A stretch of DNA of 64,000 bases from Microbotryomycetes sp. JL201. Taxonomy: Eukaryota > Basidiomycota > Microbotryomycetes. Each line of letters starts with the position of its first letter. Position 1 is the first letter of the stretch. The notes under the pieces are model-generated. The model did no database searches and was not told the DNA's origin. It saw only the letters and a list, made by a program, of their open reading frames with translations. The position numbers and the translations under genes were made by a program. The DNA is taken from positions 1 to 64,000 of the forward strand of contig JAQYUZ010000050.1 in NCBI GenBank assembly GCA_033819885.1, in the 5' to 3' direction. This document shows positions 38,202 through 49,700 of this stretch, one piece after another.

Positions 38202-40282
38202 ATGAGTGCCGGCGTTGCCTACGTAGGACCGTCGGACCAGAAGACCTACGTGCTCTGCGCTGGTCCGTTTGACGCCCAGGCTTTTTTGAGCGCCTCGAGC
38301 TCGGCGCTGACGAGCGTGGACTTGCAGATTGCGGAACGCCAATTGAGCCAAATGGAGCCAATCTATGTGTCAACTGCCTTCGTAATTCGTGAGTAGATGT
38401 GCCGGCTCGCACGTGCCTGCAGCACTTGGCTCATTTCTGTTGCCACCCCGATCTGCCTTCTTCTGCAGCGTTGACATCACAGATGGCATCCCAAAGCAGG
38501 CAACAGTCACTTTCTGCAAAGGTTGTGACCGATTCCTGTCCCCGCCGACGCAATGGATGATCGCCGAACCGGAATCTCGCGAGCTGCTTGCAATCTGCCT
38601 CAAAAAACTCAAAGGCCTCAACAAGGTCAGGCTGATCGATGCCGGATTCATTTGGACCGAGCCGCATTCCAGGCGCTTGCGTGTCAAGCTGACTATCCAA
38701 AAAGAGGTGTGCCCGCTGACCGGAGGTCCTAGACGCGAAAACTGACCCGCAAGCGCAGGTGCTCGCCGGAACAATTCTGCAACAAGTATTCGAGATTGAA
38801 TTCGTTGTTCAAGGCGCTCAATGTCCAGACTGCACTCGCCTCGCTGCTAAAAATACCTGGAAAGCGCTTGTTCAAGTTCGGCAAAAGGTCGACCACAAAC
38901 GCACATTTTTGTACATTGAGCAACTTATCCTCAAGCACAATGCCGACAAGAACACATTGAGCGTACAAGAAGTCAAGGACGGCCTGAACTTTTTCTATGC
39001 GTCCAAGCAACACGCCCTCAAGATGGTCGAGTTTCTGGCAGGTGTCGCACCAACAAAGTGGGCTGCTTTTGTAAATCTCGTCATCCATTGCCGCTGACGT
39101 GGTGTCCATTGTCATCAGATTCAAGTCTTCTGAGCAGCTCATCTCGTCCGACATTCATTCATCGACTTCAAACACGAAATTGACCTACTCTGTCGAGATC
39201 ATTCCGATCTGCAAGGATGACGTCGTTTGTCTGCCACTCAAGGTGTCCAGGTCAATGTCCAACATTGCCCAACTCACTGTCTGCCACCGTGTCGGCAACC
39301 AGATCTACTTGATCGACCCAATGACCCTTACATTGGCCGACATTGCGCCAACCGCGTACTGGCGCGCGCCCTTCCCTTCGCTCGTTGATGTGACGCAAGC
39401 GACAGAATTCATTGTCCTCGATATTGAGCCGACGAGTCACCCGCCAAAAACGGCCAAAGGAGGTCGGTTCTTATTGGCAGACGCTCAAGTATCACCCGTC
39501 GGAGGCACAATGTCATCCGACGCCATCTTTCACACTCGGACGCACCTTGGTGCCGTTTTGAAACCTGGTGATACGGTTCTCGGCTATATGCTCGCGTCGG
39601 CCAACTTCAACAACGAGGCATGGGAGCAACTCGACCCGTCGCGCGTGCCTGAAGTGATTCTCGTGCGCAAGACCTACCCGAACAGGCGGAAAAAGTCAAA
39701 GGCGCGCAATTGGAAGCTTCGATCTATGGTGAGTTTGTCTACGCGCTGGATTTTGTTCTGGGCAGAGACAGTCGCTGACACTTGGCACAACAGGTCAAGG
39801 CGGCCGGTGGCGAATCGCTCGAAGGTGCAGACACGATCGGCTTCGGCCGCGAGAGGCAAGAAGGCGGACGGAGAAGAGGACCTGTACGTACTGTCCTCGT
39901 CTCGACGTAGGCTAAGTCTTGATGACTGACTCTCGACCGTTTCTTTGCCTGCGCCGCAGACGGACCAAGGCAAGGCCGAAGCCGACTATGAAATGTTCTT
40001 GCGGGACTTGGAGGAAGACGAAGAGTTGCGACAGAATGTGCAAATGTTCAAAGCGGAAGAGCGCAAGGCCGCCGACGCAATGGATGCCGAGAGCGAGATG
40101 GACGACGGTGAGGAAGATTTCCCAGAGATCAGCGTGGACGACTTGCTCGAAGATATGGACGAGCTCAATATTGTGAGTCTTTGAGGATACTGTAGGCGTG
40201 TGTTTTTTCGAGTGCTGATCGCGGTGGCGAACTCTTCCTCCGCGTGTTTCAGAACGACGAGGATGGCGAGGTGGTTGAATGA
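38202..40282 (+). CDS. NMD3: 60S ribosomal export adaptor Nmd3
   Basis: Nmd3 binds the joining face of pre-60S subunits and carries the nuclear export signal read by Crm1. Exon 1 (MSAGVAYVGPSDQKTYVLCA) joins through a GTCCGT...GCTGAC...TTGCAG intron to DCGTPIEPNGANLCVNCLRN, then VDITDGIPKQATVTFCKGCD, so all four N-terminal CxxC pairs are present. Further blocks are LNKVRLIDAGFIWTEPHSRR, EFVVQGAQCPDCTRLAAKNT, LVQVRQKVDHKRTFLYIEQL and KDGLNFFYASKQHALKMVEF. The acidic C-terminal region contains DFPEISVDDLLEDMDELNI, where the leucine-rich export signal is expected. A last short exon encodes NDEDGEVVE. The unspliced frame of exon 1 hides the second CxxC pair, which fixes the first intron. Confidence 0.95.
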
Positions 40283-40407
40283 TGGAGAAATGTGTTTGCC
40301 TGTGGTATTCACGTCTTGTTTGCTATTGTACGCTTGTTTGATGTGTACTTGTGGGTTCTTGTCGCGGCGCCTGTTTGCTTCCGCCAGTTGTCCCGATCGG
40401 TCGCTGC

Positions 40408-42414
40408 ATGGCGACGGTCAATGGCGATGCTCTGCACGACAACATGGCAGCACTATCGGTACACGGCGACGAACCAGGTCACGAAGCGGATGTGATTGAC
40501 ATGCAGCAGTCTCACGCGGGGTTCTCATCGACGTACTCGCCTGCAGCCTTCAACGAGCCCGCGGCGATGGCGTTTGAGGGCGAGCATGGCTATGACGACG
40601 CCGCAAACAACACGCACGACGTGTCTCATGGCCAACAGTACGACGACAACACGTACATACACGACGTGGTAGCCGTCAACGGCCAAGACGAGGCGCACGC
40701 AGCAGCGAGTTTCGAAGATGGGCGGGACGGTGCAGAGGAGCGGCAACAGGAGGAATGGACAGACGCTGAACGGATACAGTGGCTCAACGACGAACTAGAC
40801 CGGACAAGAGCGGATCGCGACGAGTTTGAGAGCCAGTACAGAGGTCTGCTAAGCAAACTAACGACCATGAGAAACACGCTTGGAGACAAGCTGCGGCAGG
40901 ACGCCGTACGTCGACATATTCGTTTCATCTTGTGTCTTGCCGGTTGACTTGTATGTAACACAGGACGAGCTCGAGCGAAGAGGCAACGAGATCAACGAAC
41001 TTCGCGCCACAAACGATGATTTGGCTTCAACAATAGAGACCTTGCGCAACGAGCTCATTCAAGCCAACGAAGATTCCGACCACGCTCACTCTGAGCTCGA
41101 GCGGATGCGGCAGACGGCATTTGACTCTCAAAAGTCGACCAGCGACGAGGCGACTGAACGGGAACACGCGATCAGAGACATGCAAGAAGATCTAGAACGC
41201 GTGAGATATGAGAGGGAGGAATGGGAATCTGAAGCGATGAGAGAACGTGTCAGGCGAGAAGAGGCGCAGGCCCGCGTCAATCAGCTCGAACTCGAGCTCG
41301 CGCAGGCCAACACGGAACGTGAGACGCTCCGACACGAACGAGACCGAGAAGCAGAGAGCGCGACAAACTTGCATGCAGTGCTAGAAGAGTTTCAAGAAGG
41401 TACTTGGCAGGTCATCCCATCACACATCATCGCGCTGACTTCTTTCGACGAACAGCGAAAGAGCGAGAGTTAAAAACAACGCTGGGTGATCTAACTGCTC
41501 AGCTAAAGGAAGCGAACGATCACCTGATCATGTACAAGGAACGGGCGAAGAACGCAGAGGTCCGTCGCTTCGTCGCTCCTGCTCTAGGCGTGCCCTACAA
41601 AGCTGACTGTCCGGGAACAGGGTGCTTTGTTGAATGCGCAAGACGACTCGGAAAAGGTCGAATCTCTGACAAAACAGGTCAAGGACCAAAGCTTGCTCAT
41701 TGGCAAGCTCAGGCACGAAGGTGCGGACTAGACTTGGATCATTCGCCACCGACAGCTGACCCTTTCGACGGTCTAGCCGTGATCCTGAACGAGCACCTGA
41801 CCGAGGCACTGCGAAGACTCAAGAAGGGGGACAATGAAGCTTCAGTCGACCGAAGATTGGTGTCGAACGTGCTCATCTCTTTCCTGCTCACGCCACGAGG
41901 AGACTCGAAGCGGTTCGAAATGTTGCAAGTCCTCAGCTCAATCTTGTCATGGAATGATGATCAGCGAGAGCAAGTGGGTCTGCAACGAACGTCTGCTCTG
42001 AGCGGACCGGGTATTATTGCCGGACGCAGGAGTTGGCGAGGACACGCGAGGAGCGGCAAGGGCAAAGATGCGGACGAGAACGGTGCAGAAGAGGTGTGTA
42101 GAGCTTTCAATGCTTATGAGACCCTCCTGACTTGTTCCAATTTGCTTAAACAGTCCTTTTCAAACTTGTGGATCGAGTTTTTACTCAAAGAGTCGGGTGC
42201 TGGAGGGACAGCCAAAGACGCAAAGTCGACTTCTGGCGCGATGTCTCCTGGCTCTGTTCCCACGTCTCCGAATGGCGCGAGCGGTCGATTCAACAATCTA
42301 CCCGACCTGACTTCGCCTCAGTTGTCGAACTCGCGCCGGCCGAGCCTGACGAGCTACTTTTCGCGAGGCACGCCCAGTCCTGCTGCGCAGGTGCCCATCA
42401 CAGAAGAGCAGTGA
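40408..42414 (+). CDS. RUD3: Golgin Rud3 (GRAB-domain, GMAP-210 homologue)
   Basis: Rud3 is a cis-Golgi coiled-coil tether recruited by Arf1 through its GRAB domain. The N-terminus (MATVNGDALHDNMAALSVHG) is Asp/Ala-rich and disordered. Coiled coil runs from about 40740 to 41560 (EEWTDAERIQWLNDELDRTR, RGNEINELRATNDDLASTIE). The GRAB domain near the C-terminus is clear: VDRRLVSNVLISFLLTPRGD followed by SKRFEMLQVLSSILSWNDDQ and REQVGLQRTS. A C-terminal Ser-rich tail ends FSRGTPSPAAQVPITEEQ. Introns lie near 40905-40963, 41400-41455, 41560-41620, 41660-41770, 41990-42060 and 42093-42153; the two in the middle are approximate. Only 125 bp separate it from NMD3. Confidence 0.88.
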
Positions 42415-42858
42415 CCTTTTTTTCTCTATCTTCCGCTCACTTTCGTTCGGCTTGTGCTCGCATTTCAAGACTCTCGTTGTAATCTGTAAATTTGCATTTG
42501 ACGATTTCTCATCGCTTTGAGCTGCGCACTGGTTCGTGGGTGGGTCGCATGGATTGTGAACATGAACGTCAGCGACGAATCTAGTTGGTTTGCGGCGCCA
42601 GAAGACTCTCGAAGCTGCATTTTGCCGATCTCAGTGTGCCTGAACTGCGCAAGCCACTGCTCTCGAAACGAGGCTGCTCAGCTCAGCTGCAGAACAGACC
42701 CGCTTGACCCATCACCACTACTTGATGACCGTCATCTGGGCTGGCTTGACCTGTTGCCAGTAACTGATTCGTGCACAGATCTCCTTCGGCTGCCCGCACG
42801 AATTGGGCAGGTTTCGGAGGCAGTCAACCAACAAAACGAGCTAGCGTCGTTGGACGCC
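42415..42858. other. Intergenic region, no gene seen
   Basis: This 444 bp lies between RUD3 and the first seven-helix membrane gene. Open frames cross it but show no family pattern. Taken as terminator plus promoter. Confidence 0.4.
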
Positions 42859-44253
42859 ATGTCGACGCTCGAATTTGGGCCCATCGCTACCAATGCACAA
42901 GCAGTAGCAATCGTGAGCTGCCTGCGAGCTTTGTGCATTCGTTCGTGCACAGACCCTCACCGCGCTTTCCGCAGCTCGGGCCAATCTTGCTCGGCTGCAG
43001 CTTTCATTTCGTCGTCTACGGCTTGTTGCTCGGCACATTCTTCAAATTTACCCAATCGTTAGCTTGGAAGGACGGGAGCAATGAGGAGGCGTCGTCTTCT
43101 GCAGGATTGAAGCAAGCCTCACGCCACCGGTCTATTATGCTCACTCGACGCGAATGGACAAAGGTCATGGTATGCTTCGTCATGTTCTTGGCTACCACGA
43201 GCGTTGCGATGCAGATGTACGACATTTTCTATTTTGGTGTGCTGCAGTCGCGAACGCCAGCATCGCTTCTTCGAGGGACGGTGGCGGAAGTCGTGGAACC
43301 AGTCCTGTCGGGTGTGGCGGGCGCCATAGTAGAGAGCATTTTGCTGGCGAGATGCGCCGACATTATCAGGAGGCGATGGCTGCGACGCATGATAGTGTCC
43401 GCTTGCGCTGTCGTCATCTTTACGGGATTGGTGGCGTCTATCGGCGCGACTGTATGGCTCGCCAAACTTTACCAGTCCCCATTGACTTTCATCACAATCA
43501 CTCCGAGCTTCAACAACGTCTGCGCAATCTGGATGGTCACCACCGCGTCTGTCGACGTGACGATATCCATAACCTACATTATCGGCTTACGTGCACGGCT
43601 GCTGTGGCTCAACAACGAGACGAAGGACTCTGCTCTGCGCATAATCACTCGTATTTGCGTGCAATCGGCCTCCTACACGGCACTCGTCGCTAGTGCAGGG
43701 TTAGTTCTGCCAGCAAGAGCTCGGGGAATCCAGCTGATTCATGTCCTCCTAGCGCCGTCATTTTTCTACTCAACAATACGCCAAGCTTTGCTCTCATCGA
43801 TGCCGGCTGGGCCTTCTTCCGTGAGGCAGACGCCACCTTGTCATTTCTCCGATTAACAGACTTTGCCTCAATTCAGTACCTCTCCCATCACTCTATGCGC
43901 TGTCGCTGTTCACGACTTTAGACATGCGGAACAGAGTTTCAGATTATTTGTCGCGACAGAGGCAAGAGCAGCAAAGACGAGACTTCGCCTCGAACTTTCG
44001 ACAGTCCGGCCCACGACATTCGAGCGTTCAAAGTCAGGAGCGATCAGTCATCGGACTGAGCCGTCCCCTGAGTGCGCGCCTGCGAGACTCTACACGCAGG
44101 CTCGCAAGGCGGGCGAGAATCGACGAAAAACATGAAGAAGATGACAAAAATATGCCCGTGCTCGGACCTCGGCGGCATTTGGAGGGTGTGGTTGTCAACG
44201 TACAATTTTACACCACGAGCGAGACTCGCAAGTCTGACGAAGATTTGGTTTGA
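42859..44253 (+). CDS. Seven-helix membrane protein, DUF6534-like, tandem copy 1
   Basis: A short N-terminus (MSTLEFGPIATNAQAVAI) is followed, after an intron at 42913-42974, by about seven hydrophobic helices: LGPILLGCSFHFVVYGLLLG, VMVCFVMFLATTSVAMQMYD, VEPVLSGVAGAIVESILLAR, MIVSACAVVIFTGLVASIGA, FNNVCAIWMVTTASVDVTIS, SASYTALVASAGAVIFLLNN and LPLPSLYALSLFTTLDMRNR. The layout, with a last helix ending in an N-R pair and a charged cytosolic tail, is that of the basidiomycete DUF6534 family, whose function is unknown. Introns at 43700-43752 and 43821-43876 join in phase, and the spliced result matches copy 2. The tail ends VVVNVQFYTTSETRKSDEDL. It may act as a receptor or transporter; no activity is known. 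Confidence 0.8.
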
Positions 44254-44990
44254 GCTTGTTTTCTTTTGTGTTCAATCATGTTGTTGGAATAGCGTGCGAA
44301 TGGACACATGTACATTTTAGGTATCCGCAGAGACGATGTGGGCGCACCACCACCCAGCTATCCGATGTTGATGGTTCTGTCCCGCCGATGAAAGCTTCGA
44401 ATCCGCTGCACTCAAGTTAGGCTGAAGCCACCGATCAAAAATGGGGGTCCGCGGCAGATGTTTGACACTGTTTCTATCATCATCTTGGTACCAATGCTTC
44501 TTCGTGCCATGAGACACAAAGTCTCCATCAGGAATCGACCAGCAGTCTTGGGTACGCCAACTGATTCCAACAAGCCGTTGCTTTCGTCCAGCCTTGTCTC
44601 ACGTCATTCACGTCCAGAGGTGCACCGGATAATGTGCAACCGCTTCCGAAGGCTTTGTCCGGTGTCTATCGCAGTCGCGAGCCATGTGGCCGAATGCGGG
44701 AGGTGCTGCGCAGAGGCGATCTACGCTGCAAGGGCGAGCGCGAAAGTTTGTCAAGAGAGGGTCAAGCTAGCTCGAGGATGCATTTTGTCCTGCTTTACTT
44801 TCCACGACATCGAATAGATCACGACCAAGCCCGCGCCAGAGCGGATAGAGGACGACAGTGGAGCGAGGGGGGGGTCGCTTGACAACTGCTTCACGCGCCC
44901 TCGAACGTCACGCAACCAAGCCGAACAAAAGGAAAAGAGTCGGCGCAATCCGTTCCGATAGCGGACCGGTGGCGGACTGCGAGGTGAAGG
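44254..44990. other. Spacer between the tandem membrane-protein genes
   Basis: About 740 bp separate the two paralogues. It contains a GGGGGG run near 44870 and open frames on both strands with no family pattern. I could not see an obvious duplicated block matching the region upstream of copy 1. Confidence 0.4.
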
Positions 44991-46595
44991 ATGTCGAACG
45001 CAATCGTGCGTACTAATCCACACGGCTCTGGAGCTTCGTCCACTGTTGCCACGCCGGAAGAAGCTGTCGCGATCGTGAGTTTCATCCCGCCAGGCTGTTG
45101 CCGGCGTCCCTAGCATCATCAGCAGAGATCTCACGATGTCCGAAAAACTGTCAGTTGGGACCGGTACTCGTCGGTTGCTGCATTCACTTGATTCTCTTCG
45201 GCGTGCTATTGTCTGTGGCGGCGAACGTGACACGATCCCAGGCATGGACAGGCGATGACAACCAAGTTCAATCGTCTCATGGCGCTTGGAAGAGGAGATG
45301 CAGGCCCGCACGATGCAGCTATGTCAAGGCGCTAGTCCTGGTCGTCGTCTTGCTCGCCAGCGGCAGCGTTGCCATGCAATTTTCCGATATTTGGCATTTC
45401 GGCGTGTTGCAAGACCGGTCACTCTCGAGCCTGATGTCTGGCACAATCTGCTCGATGGCCGAACCGTTGCTCGTAGGGCTCTCGGGAGCTATAGTCCAGG
45501 GGATTCTGCTTTCGAGGTGCATACAGGTAAGACTATCGTGAACCGATTTACTCGGTCGCCATTCAAACACCGCCCCTGCAGATCATACGGAAACCCTGGC
45601 TTAAACGCTTCGTCTTCGGTACATGCGTCGTCATGATTGTCGCCGGCTTCACTGCCGCCGTGGGAGCAACAGTGTCAGTGTCCAGCAGAAAGCGACAATG
45701 AAGAGCCTAACTGAGACTGTTTTCCTTTCGTCAGATGGCCTGTACTACTCAGACACGGCGATCCGATGGCCTACGCAGATGTCAAGCCGAGCTTCTACAA
45801 CGTTTGCGCCTGTTGGCTGACTATCACGGCGGCGGTCGACGTTATGATCTCGCTCATATGCAAGTCTGTCTGGGATGCCTCCCTTTTGAGCAGCCGCTGA
45901 GCTTGCGTCCTTGTACAGACATTGCCGGGCTTCGTTGTCGCCTTCGCCTCGCCTCTATGAATCAACGAGCCGAGTCGGCAGTCAAGATTGTTGTTCAGAC
46001 ATGTCTTCAGTCAGCTGCTTTCACGGCCATTGTTGCTACTGGTGGTGCAATCGTCTTCCTCATCAATAACGCGGGCTCTACGCCACCACAAGAACTGATC
46101 GACGCCGGCTGGGCTTTCTTTCTTCCACTGCCCTCGCTGTATGCACTCTCCCTTTTCACGACTCTTGACGTTCGAAATCGCTTAGCACGTCACCTCGACA
46201 AGCCTGAGTTGTCAGAGAAACCTTGGACAGAGCATACTGGGAGAGCTCGGGCGCCTACGTTGGCCGACACCGATGCCGTAGCCGAGTGGACATCAACTAT
46301 CGAAAGAACACGCGTATCCGGAACTGTACGGGCGCCTTCGTTGATGGAATGGGGCACGATGTCAGGTTCCAGATCGACCAGGCTTCCAGCGAGACCCGCC
46401 ACAAGCTTGGACAGGCGGCAAGTCAATGGCAGGCTTGGCACTCGATTACACTTGATCAGTATCGAGCGCAAGACCTCTCCCAGAGACGATACTCTTCCAG
46501 AGTGTAACTTGCCCGACACGCCCGGTTGCGAGACCCTGCCTGGCGTTCTCGTAAACATTCATTTCGAAGTGAGGAGTGACGACAAGGGAGACTAG
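44991..46595 (+). CDS. Seven-helix membrane protein, DUF6534-like, tandem copy 2
   Basis: This is a paralogue of the preceding gene. After MSNAIVRTNPHGSGASSTVA and an intron at 45075-45154 come LGPVLVGCCIHLILFGVLLS, ALVLVVVLLASGSVAMQFSD, AEPLLVGLSGAIVQGILLSR, FVFGTCVVMIVAGFTAAVGA, FYNVCACWLTITAAVDVMIS, SAAFTAIVATGGAIVFLINN and LPLPSLYALSLFTTLDVRNR. Three further introns are at 45537-45581, 45674-45734 and 45860-45918; the last begins GCAAGT and must be spliced as a GC-AG intron to give LIYIAGLRCRL, matching copy 1 ITYIIGLRARL. The cytosolic tail differs from copy 1 in the middle, but both end with VVNVQF / LVNIHFEV. Same uncertain function; it ends 117 bp before the SNF2 gene stop. Confidence 0.8.
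45860..45918 (+). other. GC-AG intron in membrane-protein copy 2
   Basis: The 59 nt intron starts GCAAGT, the usual context of functional GC donors, and ends TTGTACAG. Splicing restores the frame and gives a peptide aligned with the intronless segment of copy 1. No GT donor nearby gives the same result. Confidence 0.75.
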
Positions 46596-46711
46596 CGCTA
46601 GTGCAATCGCACTTGATCATTTTGTTGTTGTTGTAAATCATAGAAACTTCTCGATGCTATTTCAGCACAAACAACACTGGAATGGTTGTGCTCTGGGACT
46701 AAGGGTCGAAT

Positions 46712-49700
46712 TTAAATAGCAAACTGAACAGCTTTGCGCACTTTTACGGGTGGTGAACCATCTAAAGCCCCGTTCAGAGCTGTCAGAGTAGGAATGACAG
46801 AAGCAGCCGCGTTCGTCGCGGACTTGGGTCTCGATGGGCCGTGCTTGTTTGGTGAGCTCTCTTTGACTCCGTCGGACTTGGTTTTTGCCGTTCGAGAGTT
46901 TAGCAAAGGCGGCAAATGGTCGTCGGAAAACATCCTGACGCGAGGAGCATTCGACATTGCGTGAGGTCGAGGCTCGAGATACTGTGCAGACTGGAGCAAC
47001 TGTTGGAGTTGAGAATCGCGTTGTGGCAGCTTTGTGGTGCTTGTAAAGTCTGAACGCTCAACAGTCAGCCAGCGTACAATGCGAATGACAGTATGAGAGC
47101 ATACCAGTGGCATCAAGCTGTGAACGTCGACGCAGCATGGCCTCTTCGTATGTGCCAGGCACCACCAGCACAGACAAATCTACTGGCTTCTTCTGACCGA
47201 GACGGTGAGCACGTCGGGCAGCTTGCACCTCGAGGTCAGGTTGCCAGATGGGTTCCAACATGACCACACGCGACGCCGCCGTGAGATTGATACCACGACC
47301 ACCAAGACGTGCATCAACAAGCACCGCCTGTACGAGACAAGTGAGCGAAGAATCACACGATGCCTGCGACAGGCTGACCTGACACTCTCGCGCTGACGTT
47401 GAATTGAACTTGGCAGCGATAGCGCCGCGATCCTTGCCTTTGCCGTGGGAAGTGAAGATCAAATGCTTGATCCCGAGCAAGTCCAATGCTTCAGACAACG
47501 AAGCGAAAGCTAGATCCGGCAAACTCGACGCAAACACGATAAACTTTTCGTCCGGGTACTTGCGCAACTCGGAGACAACATGGTTAAGCTTGGCACTCGT
47601 CGAAGTTGCGCCGAGGGTCACGGCGTGAAAGACCGAATGCGATGGCAGCGAAACGTACTCGAGCACTTCGCCCTTTTTGCGCTTTTTTGGGCTTTCTGTA
47701 GGTTCGGGTACCGCCTTGTTTGACTTTGCAGCCGCCTCTTCCCGTTTACGTTTGGCTTCGTGCGTCGCGAGCTCCTCGGCGAGTTCTTCATCGTCGCGCC
47801 ACTTGACGTTATCGGACCGGCGCAGCCATTGCATCGCCCTTCGCAGGTTAACAAGACTGCCGAGCGGCATGATCGTCCGTCGGCGAGGGTTATTGTCGGA
47901 TGATACCCCGTCAAACGCCTTGACGAGTGACGAGTCGAGATTGTACACGTCCAAATTGACCGCCACAGACCCAGCAACGGCGCGCCACTCGGTATCATCA
48001 AGAGCTTCTTGCATCACGTTAATCGCTTTGACGAGCGCAACGCGATCCTCATTTGACCAGCTTGCGCTGCGGTCTGACTGCAACTCGGCTTTTGACCTTT
48101 CGATGGCTCCCGACAATTGCTCGTAGAATTCAGAGCTCGCAAAGAAGAAACTGCTCGCTGCCAAGTTCTCCATCACTTGGTCAAGCGCGCGTCTCTGCTT
48201 TGGGTGAAAGAAATAGTCGTCCTACAGCCAGGGCGACCGTCAGAGGTTGCACGGTACAGCTCAAATCTTAAACTTACATCTTCTCTCTGACTGAGGATCG
48301 CATTGGAAGAAAAGACGCCGATCAAGGCGTTGTACGTTTTCCGTTCGGCTTCTTCGAGGTGCACATGGACGATATGCGAAGTCAACGGCGGGAGCTGGTA
48401 TGCTTTTTTCAGAACTTCAGGGTCGTTCCGAACGATGCAACTATTCATTGTCCGTGCCAGGCGCTCTGAACCCCGACCGAGCTTTAGAATGGGATCAGTA
48501 AAAACCGAGCGCCAAGTGGCCGAGTCCGGAAAAGCCTCATGACGCAAGAACAAGGACATGAGTTTGCCAATGCGGTCATAGTCGGCTTCGGTCCCTCCAG
48601 TCGTCTGTTCGTGGGCGAACAAGGCGCCTTCGTTGCCGCTGGTCGCGCCACGTAGGTTGGTCGTGGGCGTGCCGCTGATGGCCCATCGACACTCGCATCG
48701 GAGCTGGAGCGGATGCTCCCGAGGTCAGCTTCGAAGCTTGATCACTCAGTCCAACGCTCACCGATTCTGCAAACTCGCGCAATCTGTTCTTGCCAGCGAG
48801 CGCATGTCCTTCGTCAACGATCAGACGTTTCCAATGTACTCTGCGTAAAGGTGACGCAGCATCGTCGCAGGCGTCCGAAAACCTTTTTATTGACATGAGC
48901 ACGAGATCGTATTGAGCAAGCTGTTGAGCCGTCTTGAACTCGTCTTTGACTGTTCGCAGTACCAACACGCGCAAGGCCTTGTCTTCGACGTGTTTGCCAA
49001 GCTCGTCCACCCATTGCGTCACAAGCTCTGCCGGAACGACGACGAGTGTGGCGCAGCTGACAATGATCTGTGTCGGCAGGTTTGTCGTTCCAGAACGTCC
49101 TGTCCTGCTCGCAAGCTGCACAGGCGAAGGCAACAAGTTGTAGAACGGGTTGCAGTCCTCGAGCTCTTCTGGAAGACTCGTTCCAGCCATGAAAGCATCG
49201 CCAGAAGAGTAATGAATTGCTGTCGAGCTAGTCCGTACGTAGTCGATCATGAGCGTTCTCAAACTCGGTACAGGTGGCCTCTGACGCTTCGCATCTCGTC
49301 GCGCTTGCTGCTCGAGCGCAAGTTCGTACGCTTCGAGCTCGTACGCATCCATCTCATGCGGTGCCAAGAGCGGCGGAGGGACGCGTGGCAACAGGGATTG
49401 CTCGACGGCCAATTCTCGTTTGAAAGGGAAATTACGAGACAAGTGTGTCATCATGACCGGGTCAGGAGATCCTTCGGAGCCGTCAAGGTAGGTAGGGGTG
49501 TCTGACAGGTCGGGAAGATCGCGCACTGTCGCCAAGATCAGAGCGAGACAGATGCAAGTCTTGCCCGAACCCATCTCTTCGGCCCTGCATGTAATGAAAC
49601 GTTTAAGTCTTGCCGTTACAATGACACGGTCCGCTTACAAGATGCCCGCCTTTGGCTCCAGGACGTAAGGCGGCTCGCGCATCACAACGCCACGTACGCT

